Assembly (NCBI RefSeq): GCF_040267685.1
Contig: NZ_CP158367.1
Coordinates: 868,001-932,000, forward strand
Origin: Proteinivorax tanatarense
GTDB taxonomy: Bacteria > Bacillota > Proteinivoracia > Proteinivoracales > Proteinivoracaceae
Direction of reading: 5' to 3'
DNA: 64,000 bases
Of the stretch, positions 17,899 through 26,136 are shown piece by piece. The notes beneath the pieces are model-generated. The model did no database searches, had not been told where the DNA came from, and saw only the letters and a program-made list of their open reading frames with translations. The position numbers were made by a program, and so were the translations under genes. Positions within the stretch are counted from its first letter, which is position 1. Every line of letters begins with the position of its first letter.

Positions 17899-19453
17899 TG
17901 TGACTGTCCCCTTTCAAAGAATTAGTATACTCTTCAATACTTCTTATTTCAGGCTTTAAATCCTGATACTTTGAAGGGGTAGAAATGTCTGCCTTAAAGT
18001 ACTTTTTATTAAGTTGTCGTTTTTCTTCCTCCTTAAAGTATTGGATTGTATCCTTAAGCATGCCAGCGCTGTAGAGTTTTCTTTCAACGCAGTAATCAAT
18101 AGCTTTTTGTACAAGTGACGGGTTTTCAGATGTCACTGTTTTAATTATTAGGTTAGATTGATCTTTAAAGTATCTAGATTTTTCAGCCCTAATGATATCA
18201 ACAAACGTTATTGCCTTATCAGTTTCTCCTAAACTTTTTAAAACTTTCTCACGCATTTCGTCGCAACTGTACTTTCTTGATTTTTGCCTATCTGGGTGGT
18301 CTATTGTTACTAGCTGACCTTTTCCTTTAGCAATTTTATGTGTGATAATCAACTCATTAGTATCTTTATCAATTATTTCGATACAATCTTTTTTAACTGA
18401 TAAATTAACTTCTTTACCTGGTGAATAAGTCCCTATGGGTACTTGATATCTGTTTTGTTTGTAAAATACTGTATTGTTTTTTCTTACTAGATAGGTTAAA
18501 ATTTTAGTATCAGTTGATTCAGCAAAGAGGGTAGGTATTGGCATTAAGTGTTCCTTTTCCAGAGCAAACACTTCTGCCGGTACCTTCTTTGTTGTTTCAT
18601 GGACTTTTTTATTGCCGGTTCTTTCTAGCCATTTTAGATTATCATCATTAAAGGATTCAATATCTACAAATTTTCTATGTTTAGCGAAGTTATTCTTGGC
18701 ATACTTTACTACAGCTTCTACTTTGCCTTTGCTTTCAGGATCAGCCTTTCTGCAAAGGTACACTTTAAACTTAAGAGAGTTAAGATAATTTTGAAATCCT
18801 TCGGTATATAATATATCTCCATTGTTTTCAGAAACTACTAGTACTTTATCTTGATCATAAACTATCTCTTTGGGTCTGCCGCCAAAGTACTCAAAAGCTT
18901 TGTTGTGGGCTTTGATGAAACTTGATGTTGTAAATGGCTTGTCCGACCACCATACGAACTTGTATCTTGAATGGGATAAAACCATTCCAAAACAATATGC
19001 TTTTACTCTTTTATTATCATGTGTCTTAAGCCATATCTCTCCTAGATCAACTTGAGCTTGATACCCCATAGGAAGATTTTCTATTTCTTCATACTGCCTA
19101 ACTGATGTCACTTTGGGCAAGTCATATTCTTTTCTAAGCTTGTTTACATAGAGCCTTAGAGTTCTTTCCTTAAAATCTAGCTCACCATGTTTTTCTAAAA
19201 GCCAATCATAAATCTGAGCGGCTGACATATCTCGGTATTCTTTAATCCATTCTAAAATTTGCTTTTTGTATTTATCCACCTTCTTTCTCCGTGATTGAGC
19301 TGTATTATGGAGCTCTGAAAACTCATCAAACTCCATATCCCAGTACTTTGATACGGTCTTGTAGTCAATCTCTAGTAGCCTTGCAACTTGGGATTTATTT
19401 AATCCCCTAGACCTATTTTCTTTAATTTTGGCAAACATATCCCACCTCTTCAA
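17864..19453 (-). CDS. istA: IS21 transposase IstA
   Basis: The 529-residue DDE transposase has an N-terminal helix-turn-helix (GLNKSQVARLLEIDYKTVSKY), then the catalytic core with Asp in VDLGEIW, Asp in VYDQDKV and Glu in SKGKVEAVV, and a C-terminal Mu-type domain. The start is TTG 19453 with AGGAGG 9 bases upstream; the ATG at 19460 is out of frame and too close to that site. The gene appears intact. Confidence 0.96.
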   Translation of the reverse strand: MKRWDMFAKIKENRSRGLNKSQVARLLEIDYKTVSKYWDMEFDEFSELHNTAQSRRKKVDKYKKQILEWIKEYRDMSAAQIYDWLLEKHGELDFKERTLRLYVNKLRKEYDLPKVTSVRQYEEIENLPMGYQAQVDLGEIWLKTHDNKRVKAYCFGMVLSHSRYKFVWWSDKPFTTSSFIKAHNKAFEYFGGRPKEIVYDQDKVLVVSENNGDILYTEGFQNYLNSLKFKVYLCRKADPESKGKVEAVVKYAKNNFAKHRKFVDIESFNDDNLKWLERTGNKKVHETTKKVPAEVFALEKEHLMPIPTLFAESTDTKILTYLVRKNNTVFYKQNRYQVPIGTYSPGKEVNLSVKKDCIEIIDKDTNELIITHKIAKGKGQLVTIDHPDRQKSRKYSCDEMREKVLKSLGETDKAITFVDIIRAEKSRYFKDQSNLIIKTVTSENPSLVQKAIDYCVERKLYSAGMLKDTIQYFKEEEKRQLNKKYFKADISTPSKYQDLKPEIRSIEEYTNSLKGDSHSGEIGANQRKC

Positions 19454-19581
19454 TTCTCATACCTCCTCTGATAAATTAACTCTTTAATTTTATCAGAAGG
19501 GGTATTTTTTTAGTAGATAACTGGAAAAAATTCTCCGTTTCTATTTGCCAAAATCTCTCCATTTTAGTTTACCATTTACAG

Positions 19582-19616
19582 GGGTGTTAGTTTGCTTTTA
19601 AAGTTAACTAACACCC
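19582..19616 (+). terminator. Displaced terminator hairpin at the IS21 right edge
   Basis: GGGTGTTAGTT (19582-19592) pairs with AACTAACACCC (19606-19616). Its 5' end is the GGGGT target site, so before insertion this hairpin lay directly after the DUF2975 gene. The T tail is weak. Confidence 0.6.
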
Positions 19617-19728
19617 TTATTAATACAAAGTTTTTTTGCTTAACTAGTTGGGAATCCAGGGATTCATGTGGGATAACAGTTAACTAACATTATTTGGACA
19701 AGATAACTACTTTTAACTAAAGGTATTT

Positions 19729-19737
19729 GTTATAATA
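19729..19737 (+). promoter_or_regulatory. Extended -10 promoter of the P1 peptidase operon
   Basis: TGTTATAAT is an extended -10 (TG-N-TATAAT) 32 bases before the gene; no good -35 is seen. Confidence 0.55.
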
Positions 19738-19769
19738 GAGAGAATAGTATTTGGGGAGGGGGATTAACA

Positions 19770-20816
19770 ATGACAAAAAAGCAAAGTATAAGAGAGTATG
19801 GTGTCCAAATAGGCAACTTATCTACTGGACAAAAAAATTCCATTGCTGATGTGGAAGGTGTTAAAGTAGGACATGTGACCTTGAAAAAAGGCAGAATAAA
19901 TACAGGGGCAACTGCCATCATACCCCATCAAGACAACATTTTTTTACATAAACCCATAGCTGCTAGCTATGTAATAAATGGGTTTGGAAAGTCAATAGGT
20001 TTAACTCAAATTAATGAGCTTGGTACATTAGAAACGCCAATTATTTTGACAAATACATTTAATGTTCCCGCTGCCTCTGATGCTTTAATAGAATATTCTT
20101 TAGCAAATAATGAAGATATTGGTGTAAAAACAGGAACAGTAAATCCTGTTGTGGGTGAATGTAACGATGCTTACCTCAATGACATTAGAGGACAGCATGT
20201 AAACACATCCCATGTTTTAGAGGCTATACATAATGCTAGTTCAGACTTTGAGCAGGGAGATGTTGGAGCGGGAACTGGAATGAGTTGTTATGAATTAAAA
20301 GGTGGTATAGGAAGTGCTTCGAGGGTAATAAAGCTAGGATGTCATAAATACACTTTAGGTGTATTAGTTTTATCTAATTTTGGACGAAAAAAAGATCTCA
20401 TAATTAAAGGGATGTCTGTAGGTGAAGAGTTAGACCATCAAGAAGTTGATTGTTATGGAGAAAAAGGTTCTGTTATAGTTGTTTTAGCAACGGATTTGCC
20501 TTGTAGTAGTAGACAGCTTAGACGAATTTGCAAAAGAGTACCTTTGGGTCTTTCCAGAACAGGGGCATATGCGTTCAATGGTAGTGGAGATATAGTACTT
20601 GGTTTTTCCACAGCAAATAAAATAGAACATTATCCTAAAGAAGAACTCCAAGAAATTAAGGTAGTTAGCGAGGACAAACTAAATGAATTCTTTAGGGCGG
20701 CAGTAGAAGCTACTGAAGAATCAGTGCTAAACTCAATGACTTTTGCAGAAACATTAATAGGGAGAGATGGGCATAAACGTATTTCAATAAATGAGTTTTT
20801 ACAAAATTTACTTTAG
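19770..20816 (+). CDS. P1-family peptidase (DmpA / L-aminopeptidase-D-esterase-like)
   Basis: The 348-residue Ntn-fold peptidase is of the DmpA family (MEROPS S58), which self-cleaves before a serine to form two chains. The Gly-Ser cleavage site and nucleophile appear as EKGSVIVV, with Ser234. Other family landmarks are VGHVTL, GVKTGTVNPVVGECND, GAGTGM and the C-terminal NSMTFAETLIGRDG. Family members release N-terminal amino acids from small peptides or amides. It is first in a run with AIM24 (11-base gap), DUF2007 and radical SAM genes. Confidence 0.9.
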   Translation: MTKKQSIREYGVQIGNLSTGQKNSIADVEGVKVGHVTLKKGRINTGATAIIPHQDNIFLHKPIAASYVINGFGKSIGLTQINELGTLETPIILTNTFNVPAASDALIEYSLANNEDIGVKTGTVNPVVGECNDAYLNDIRGQHVNTSHVLEAIHNASSDFEQGDVGAGTGMSCYELKGGIGSASRVIKLGCHKYTLGVLVLSNFGRKKDLIIKGMSVGEELDHQEVDCYGEKGSVIVVLATDLPCSSRQLRRICKRVPLGLSRTGAYAFNGSGDIVLGFSTANKIEHYPKEELQEIKVVSEDKLNEFFRAAVEATEESVLNSMTFAETLIGRDGHKRISINEFLQNLL

Positions 20817-20827
20817 GGGGTGTTATT

Positions 20828-21511
20828 ATGAAGTATGATATTAAAGGTGGCAACTTTCCAGTGGTGGAATTATCTTTAAGTCCCGGTGAAAAAGTTTACT
20901 GTGAGACCGGTGCTATGTCTTGGATTACCGATGGTATTGATATGCAAACATCAAACAAAGGTGGAGTTTTTAAAGGTCTAGGGAGAGCATTATCGGGAGA
21001 GAGCTTTTTTTTAAATACCTATACCTCAACAAAGGAAGGGGATATTGCAGCCTTTTCTTCTCAAGTCCCTGGAGATATTGTCCCTATAGATGTGGAAAAG
21101 ACCCCGGTTGTGGCACAAAAAAGTGTTTTTCTAGTTGCTGAAAATAGTGTTCAGCACAAAATCAATTTTCGGAAAAAATTAAGAACTGGTTTTTTTGGTG
21201 GCGAAGGATTTATTATGCAAAAATTTTATGGAGAGGGTTTAGCATTTTTTGAAACTGATGGAAGTGTTATACAAAAAGAGCTAGCTCCTGGAGAGAGGCT
21301 ACGCATAGATACAGGTAATGTTGCTATGTTTGAAACCTCTGTAAAAATGGATACAACTATGGTAAAAGGGTTTAGCAATATGCTTTTTGGTGGCGAGGGA
21401 CTGTTTTTGACAACCCTTACAGGCCCAGGTAAAGTATGGTTGCAAACAATGCCAATTTCAGGATTAGCATCTAGTATTATACCTTTTATTCCAACTGACA
21501 ATAGTAAGTAA
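20828..21511 (+). CDS. AIM24/TIGR00266-family protein
   Basis: The 227-residue beta-rich protein has the family hallmarks ETGAMSWITDGIDM near the N terminus, GLGRALSGESFFLN, and a repeated GGEGLF(L/I) pattern. No membrane helix or signal peptide is visible. The family, related to mitochondrial AIM24, is uncharacterised in bacteria. AGGGGGTG lies before ATG 20828. Confidence 0.88.
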   Translation: MKYDIKGGNFPVVELSLSPGEKVYCETGAMSWITDGIDMQTSNKGGVFKGLGRALSGESFFLNTYTSTKEGDIAAFSSQVPGDIVPIDVEKTPVVAQKSVFLVAENSVQHKINFRKKLRTGFFGGEGFIMQKFYGEGLAFFETDGSVIQKELAPGERLRIDTGNVAMFETSVKMDTTMVKGFSNMLFGGEGLFLTTLTGPGKVWLQTMPISGLASSIIPFIPTDNSK

Positions 21512-21525
21512 AGGAGAATCCCATT

Positions 21526-21819
21526 GTGAAGTGTCCAAACTGTAAACAAAAATTTGATGAAAGTAAAGAGTTTTGTCAACATTGTAATCTAAAGAAAACA
21601 GATTTAAAGTTAGTAACTGTATTAAAGACCAGTAATCCAATGACTATTTCCTTTGCAAAATCAATTCTACAAGATAGTAAAATTAAATTTATCACTAAGG
21701 GTGAAAGCATCAGAGCGGTTTACCCTCTTACTAACTTGGGCACAGTAGAATTTTTGGTGATGAAAAAAGATGAATCTGAAGCTAAAAACATATTAAAAGA
21801 AATAAATGAAACATCTTAG
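21526..21819 (+). CDS. Zinc-ribbon plus DUF2007 protein
   Basis: The 97-residue protein begins at GTG 21526, nine bases after AAGGAG. An N-terminal zinc ribbon (CPNCKQKFDESKEFCQHC) is followed by a DUF2007 domain (SNPMTISFAKSILQDSKIKF), a small ferredoxin-like fold also annotated as putative signal transducing protein. The partner or ligand is unknown. It lies in the peptidase/AIM24/radical SAM run. Confidence 0.82.
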   Translation: MKCPNCKQKFDESKEFCQHCNLKKTDLKLVTVLKTSNPMTISFAKSILQDSKIKFITKGESIRAVYPLTNLGTVEFLVMKKDESEAKNILKEINETS

Positions 21820-21833
21820 CAGGAGGGGATTTA

Positions 21834-22700
21834 ATGCTATATGATATGCCGTTATATAGGCCGCCCAGCGAAGCAAAGAGTGCAATAATTCAAGTTACTG
21901 TTGGTTGCTCACATAATAAATGTTCTTTTTGCAGTATGTACAAAGAGAAAAGATTTACCATAAAATCTGAACAAGAAATACTTTATCATATAAACGATGT
22001 GTGGGCTAACAATAAAAAAGCTAAAAGAGTTTTTTTGGCGGACGGTAATGTTTTGACATTAAAAACTAAAAAACTTTTGTTTATTTTGCAAGAAATTAAG
22101 AAAAAGTTTTCAAGTATAGAAAGAATAAGCTGCTATGCAGGGCCCAAGGATATACTTAATAAAACGGAAAAAGAACTAGAGTTGCTAAATCACTCAGGGT
22201 TAGACATGTTTTACCTCGGCGTAGAAAGTGGCAACGATGAAGTATTAAAAGCCACAAATAAAGGAGTAAATAGCGCTGAAATGATTGAGGCAGGGCAAAA
22301 AAGTGTGGAATCGGGGTTTGTTTTGTCTACAATGATTATTTCAGGCCTAGGCGGCAAAGCGATGTTTTATGACCACGCTATAGATAGCGCAAAGGTAATC
22401 AGTAAGATAAAGCCCCATTACTTTTCTGTTTTAACGCTAATGATTGAAGAAGGGACAGAGTTAAGTAAAATGGTTGCAGAGGGAAGGTTTGAGGTATTAT
22501 CACCTAACCAAGTGATTGAAGAGATGAGCATTATTATAAGCAACTTAGACCTTAACCAAACAGTTTTTAGAGCTAACCACCCATCAAATTACTTTTTGTT
22601 GGCTGGTGTTCTTAATAAAGACAAGGAAAGGCTAGTTGGCCAGCTTGAACAAATTAAAGACAGCCAATCTTATAGGAAAGAAAGTTGGCGTGGATTATAA
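21834..22700 (+). CDS. Radical SAM protein with a Cx4Cx2C cluster motif
   Basis: The 288-residue protein has a radical SAM core. The cluster cysteines are Cys25, Cys30 and Cys33 in GCSHNKCSFC, spaced Cx4Cx2C rather than the canonical Cx3Cx2C. It continues with FLADGNVL, YLGVESGNDEVLKATNKG and a SAM-binding segment. There is no extra cluster or B12 domain. Substrate unknown. An AGGAGGGG site precedes ATG 21834. Confidence 0.88.
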   Translation: MLYDMPLYRPPSEAKSAIIQVTVGCSHNKCSFCSMYKEKRFTIKSEQEILYHINDVWANNKKAKRVFLADGNVLTLKTKKLLFILQEIKKKFSSIERISCYAGPKDILNKTEKELELLNHSGLDMFYLGVESGNDEVLKATNKGVNSAEMIEAGQKSVESGFVLSTMIISGLGGKAMFYDHAIDSAKVISKIKPHYFSVLTLMIEEGTELSKMVAEGRFEVLSPNQVIEEMSIIISNLDLNQTVFRANHPSNYFLLAGVLNKDKERLVGQLEQIKDSQSYRKESWRGL

Positions 22701-22728
22701 AGGTAGTAAAAAGCTGATTTCAATCTGT

Positions 22729-22762
22729 AAAAAGTTCCTGATAATTTAAAGGAACTTTTTTT
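22729..22762 (+). terminator. Terminator after the radical SAM gene
   Basis: AAAAAGTTCC pairs with GGAACTTTTT and is followed by a T run. Confidence 0.85.
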
Positions 22763-22807
22763 AAACTTTTTTCCAATTTTAGCAGGAAAATAAATAGAGA
22801 CGTCGAA

Positions 22808-22836
22808 TAATAGTTAAAGAGAAACAATAACTATTA
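22808..22836. promoter_or_regulatory. 9-bp inverted repeat before the Cys-rich/rubrerythrin operon
   Basis: TAATAGTTA (22808-22816) and TAACTATTA (22828-22836) form a perfect inverted repeat around 11 bases, ending 18 bases before the start of the Cys-rich gene. It could be a redox or metal repressor operator or a 5' leader hairpin. Confidence 0.5.
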
Positions 22837-22854
22837 CTAATAGGGGGATTAAAA

Positions 22855-23286
22855 ATGGGAAACCAAATTAACATGGAGGGCATAGTAAAGAATCTAAGCC
22901 AGTGTTGTTTAAGTTGTGCAGAATGTTCTAGTACAACTTGTTTAGTTAGCTATGACAAGAGAGTATTAAACAAAGCCATTTTAGGCGAAGATGAATTTGT
23001 TGATGGAGGCTTAGATGGTTTAAACATAATAGATACCAAAGTATATGATGAAGATGAGGTTATTGACACCATAGGCTATTTATTAAATCAATGTAAAAAC
23101 TGTAAGCTTTACCATGATGAAGATTGTATTATTAATGTTATAAGATCGTCTTTAGAGTTAATTTTACTAGGGGAGTATGTGGATTACGAGGGAAGTGTTT
23201 TTATGTATTTAAATAATATTAAAGATTATGATGAAAAAAAGGCTGAAAAAATAAGCCAAGCATATAGCACAAGGAGGATGAAATAA
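22855..23286 (+). CDS. Cysteine-rich protein of unknown family
   Basis: I do not recognise this 143-residue protein. It has two cysteine groups: QCCLSCAECSSTTC near residues 17-30 and CKNCKLYHDEDC near residues 82-93. These could bind a metal or Fe-S cluster. The rest is acidic and helical, with no membrane segment. Its stop overlaps the start of the rubrerythrin-like gene (TAATG), so the two are co-translated and probably work together in oxidative-stress or iron handling. A GGGGGAT site precedes ATG 22855. Confidence 0.75.
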   Translation: MGNQINMEGIVKNLSQCCLSCAECSSTTCLVSYDKRVLNKAILGEDEFVDGGLDGLNIIDTKVYDEDEVIDTIGYLLNQCKNCKLYHDEDCIINVIRSSLELILLGEYVDYEGSVFMYLNNIKDYDEKKAEKISQAYSTRRMK

Positions 23287-23708
23287 TGACTGAAAAATTA
23301 GTAATTGAGCAAATTTTAGGAGAAGCAAAGGGAACACCGGTGGAAAGGGATGTAAAGCAAAATTTCAAGGGTGAGACTACAGAAGTTGGTATCTACCTAG
23401 CTATGGCAGCTCAAGCTCAACGGCAGGGATATCCAGAGATAGCTGAAGTGTTAAAAACTTTGGCATGGGAAGAAGCTGAACATGCAGGAAGCTTTGCTCA
23501 GATGAATGGCATGATTAAAGAAGATATCTTTGACAATTTAAATGAAATGTTAGAAGGAGAAGTCTTCGCAAATCAGAATAAGAGACAATCCTCATTAAAA
23601 GCAAGAGAGTTAGGTCTAGAAAGTGTGGCTGATTACTTTAATGAATCTGCAAAAGATGAGGCAAGGCATGCAAAAATGTTAGAAGGTATATTAAAAAGAT
23701 ATAAATAG
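23286..23708 (+). CDS. Rubrerythrin-like ferritin-fold di-iron protein (no rubredoxin domain)
   Basis: The 140-residue protein is a four-helix ferritin-like domain with the di-iron ligand set: a helix-1 Glu in KGETTEVGIYL, ExxH in WEEAEHAGSF, a third-helix Glu in LEGEVFANQ and DEARH in helix 4. The C-terminal rubredoxin Fe-Cys4 domain of classical rubrerythrin is missing. Family members reduce peroxide in anaerobes. The co-translated Cys-rich partner could serve as the electron donor in place of rubredoxin; that is inference. Confidence 0.88.
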   Translation: MTEKLVIEQILGEAKGTPVERDVKQNFKGETTEVGIYLAMAAQAQRQGYPEIAEVLKTLAWEEAEHAGSFAQMNGMIKEDIFDNLNEMLEGEVFANQNKRQSSLKARELGLESVADYFNESAKDEARHAKMLEGILKRYK

Positions 23709-23712
23709 CTAC

Positions 23713-23765
23713 AAAAAAGAGCTGCTGTAAATTATAAAAATATAATTTGCAGCAGCTCTTTTTTA
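23713..23765. terminator. Bidirectional terminator between rubrerythrin-like and GNAT genes
   Basis: A long inverted repeat, AAAAAAGAGCTGCTG... with ...CAGCAGCTCTTTTTT, has A and T runs at both ends and lies between converging genes. Confidence 0.9.
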
Positions 23766-23845
23766 TGAGTTTATTTATTTTCTAGTACTAAAGTGTCCAA
23801 TTAATTGGTTACCACCCAACAAGCTTTTAAACTTTAATTACTCAA

Positions 23846-24583
23846 TTATTTGGTGCCAAACCAGACTACTTCGCCATATTTCTTGAAGCCTATACTCTCC
23901 GAAAGAGCTATGGAAGGAGAGTTATCAGTGACAATATGCACGTATGGTGTATGCCCTAAATCAAAAGCTTTTTTAATTAAGTCTACGCTTACTGAAATAG
24001 CAAGTCCTTTACCTCGATGCTCTTTTTTAGTATACATAACTCCTAGAGAACCGTCTTCCCTGACCAAAGCCCAAGAAATTGGATTACCGTTTTCATCTCT
24101 TACGACAGAGCTAGGTCTTTGTTGTATACAATTTTTAAGATAGTCAAGGGATTTAGGATGCTCTGAACGATAGGTATAATAATAGTCTACAATCTCAGCA
24201 TCGTTTAGGGTTAAGGAATCTACTTTGTGTTTAGGCTTTTTAATTTTTAAACTTTCAGGGGTTACGTAATAAAGATAACAAAATTCATTCCATTCAATCT
24301 CTGCTTTTTTTTCTATCAGATCATAGTACTTTCTGAGTATACCTGCAAAGTTTTGAGGTTTTTTTAATAATGAATCTAAAAGTTTGTCAGTGGTCTTACT
24401 GTCTTGAGAATAAATAACATTCCATTCATCATTTTGTAAAATATATCCTTGGGGATTATTCAGGTTATCCACAAAAAGATTATATTCTTTTTGAAATTTT
24501 AACCTGCCAATTGTGTTAATGTTGCCTATCTTGTCTTTTGAAAGTAAATTGATTAAAACTTTACTATCATTTATTTTGTACAT
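23846..24583 (-). CDS. GNAT acetyltransferase (FR47/glycine N-acyltransferase-like)
   Basis: The 245-residue protein has a C-terminal GNAT fold with acetyl-CoA motif A as YTKKEHRGKGLAISV and the following NSPSIALSESIGF. Its N-terminal 130 residues have no clear assignment, as in GCN5-related glycine N-acyltransferase-like proteins. Substrate unknown. It begins 12 bases after the MATE stop on the same strand, so the two probably form an operon. Confidence 0.85.
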   Translation of the reverse strand: MYKINDSKVLINLLSKDKIGNINTIGRLKFQKEYNLFVDNLNNPQGYILQNDEWNVIYSQDSKTTDKLLDSLLKKPQNFAGILRKYYDLIEKKAEIEWNEFCYLYYVTPESLKIKKPKHKVDSLTLNDAEIVDYYYTYRSEHPKSLDYLKNCIQQRPSSVVRDENGNPISWALVREDGSLGVMYTKKEHRGKGLAISVSVDLIKKAFDLGHTPYVHIVTDNSPSIALSESIGFKKYGEVVWFGTK

Positions 24584-24595
24584 TTTATCTCCTCC

Positions 24596-25978
24596 CTATA
24601 CTTTTTTGGTTTTCCATTTACCTTTTCGGTACCATAAAACAATGATTATCATCTCCACTAATACGGATAAGCCGATTCCAAGCCATACCCAGTTGGCACC
24701 TAATTCTAAATGATTTGCAAAATAGCGAGCAAAAGGGTATTTAAAGCCTAGATTGGCAACTAAAGAAGCGACCATAGGGGGTGCAGTATCTCCAGAACCC
24801 ATAAAAATACCACCGTATATAGCGGGGAAAATAACTAGGAAAATACATGGATATACTATTCTAAAATAACTAACTCCCTCTGCAATAACCTCAGGGTCAT
24901 TAGTAAAAACTGACATGGTTTGTTCTGCAAAAATGAAAAATGGAACAAAGAATATAAGCATGTTGACAAAAGCAAACTTTAGACCATCACGGCCATATTT
25001 TTCTACAGAATCTATATCGCCGCGGCCTAAGTTTTGACCAGTAAGTACTGACATTGCTTGAGTTAGTCCCATAATTGTTATAAAAACAAGACCAATCATT
25101 CTTCCACCAATACCAAATGCTGTTATAGCTACTAAACTTACGTTGTTTGCGATACTGTACATTAGCAGTGCTGTAATTGGGCGGGCTATCCCTTGAACCA
25201 TGGCAAAAGAACCGATTCTAATTATTGTCCATAAGTCTTTTAAAATAATTTTATACTTTTTGTAAGCCTGCCATAAAGAGGAGTGAAAAAATTTCTTCTC
25301 TAACAGAAATACTAGCGAACAAGAGCCGATTAAATTTGCAGCTACAGTACCTAAGGCGGCGCCTTTATATCCAAACTCCGGAATGAACCCTATTCCAAAA
25401 ATAAAGATGTAATTGAAAAAAATATTTAGTATATTCATTCCACAGAATACAATCATCGGAGTAAAGGTATCTCCTTTAGCCTGGAGTATTCCCCGAGAAG
25501 TTAAGTTGAAGAAAATAAAGGGGGTGGCAAAGGCCAAAATCTTAAGATAACTAGCCCCATATTCCAATATCTCTCCTCTAGCTCCAAAAAGGTATAGAAA
25601 GGAGTTTCCACGGAAATATAAGAAACTAAGAAAAACTCCACCAGTTAGAAATGCTAATAATATACCTTGACTGGCCATTTTTTCTGCGCCAGTAATATCA
25701 TTTGCCCCTACTCTTCTTGAAATAGTTGCCAAGCTGCCAATGACAACAAACTGAGCTGCTGCTATAGTTACGTCTAATACCCCATTACCATAGCTTATTG
25801 CCGCAAGTAACTCGTTACTTTCAAGCATAGAAATAAAGTATATATCAACAATCCCAAGAATTGTCTGTAAAAACTGACTTAGCATTATTGGCCAAGCTAG
25901 CATCAGAATGGTTATGATATTTTGGGATGTATTTTTAGCGGAAATGTCACTGGGCATAGTTAAGGTGTTGGTTTTCAT
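24596..25978 (-). CDS. MATE-family multidrug/Na+ efflux protein (first copy)
   Basis: The protein is about 460 residues with twelve membrane helices in two similar halves, and MLAWPIMLSQFLQT at the first helix as in MATE exporters. The frame is open back to 26050, but the start is ATG 25978 because AGGAGG lies just upstream of it. Exports cationic drugs or dyes in exchange for Na+ or H+. It is followed by the GNAT gene. A second MATE is at 46263-47633. Confidence 0.9.
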   Translation of the reverse strand: MKTNTLTMPSDISAKNTSQNIITILMLAWPIMLSQFLQTILGIVDIYFISMLESNELLAAISYGNGVLDVTIAAAQFVVIGSLATISRRVGANDITGAEKMASQGILLAFLTGGVFLSFLYFRGNSFLYLFGARGEILEYGASYLKILAFATPFIFFNLTSRGILQAKGDTFTPMIVFCGMNILNIFFNYIFIFGIGFIPEFGYKGAALGTVAANLIGSCSLVFLLEKKFFHSSLWQAYKKYKIILKDLWTIIRIGSFAMVQGIARPITALLMYSIANNVSLVAITAFGIGGRMIGLVFITIMGLTQAMSVLTGQNLGRGDIDSVEKYGRDGLKFAFVNMLIFFVPFFIFAEQTMSVFTNDPEVIAEGVSYFRIVYPCIFLVIFPAIYGGIFMGSGDTAPPMVASLVANLGFKYPFARYFANHLELGANWVWLGIGLSVLVEMIIIVLWYRKGKWKTKKV

Positions 25979-26080
25979 TGGATTCCTCCTAAAAAGATTA
26001 GCTACACGAATTTTTTTGCCATCTAAACTATTTCTATTCGCTCCCGGCACTTAAATTACCTTCTTATAGTTGTTAACTTT

Positions 26081-26123
26081 TTTTAATAAAAAAAGCCCAA
26101 CACAAAGATACTATGTGCTGGGC
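26081..26123 (-). terminator. Terminator of the gamma-glutamyltransferase gene
   Basis: On the minus strand GCCCAGCACA pairs with TGTGTTGGGC (26095-26104 with 26114-26123) and runs into a T7 tract at 26094-26088. Confidence 0.88.
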
Positions 26124-26136
26124 ATTACGAGTATAA

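Larger units (their letters stand above)
17071..19585. mobile_element. IS21-family insertion sequence with target duplication
   Basis: The element spans 17076-19580 (2,505 bp) and carries istA and istB. Imperfect terminal repeats begin TGTAACTGGCAAGT on the left and, read from the right end inward, TGTAAATGGTAAACT; both continue through a TGGAGA core to a shared TTTTGGCAA. The ends are TG...CA as expected for IS21. GGGGT flanks it on both sides (17071-17075 and 19581-19585), a 5-bp target duplication. Intact genes and duplication point to a relatively recent insertion. Confidence 0.93.

Noticed and set aside
24513-24713. Short plus-strand frame over the MATE/GNAT junction
   Set aside because: Opposite to two recognised genes, with no family features.
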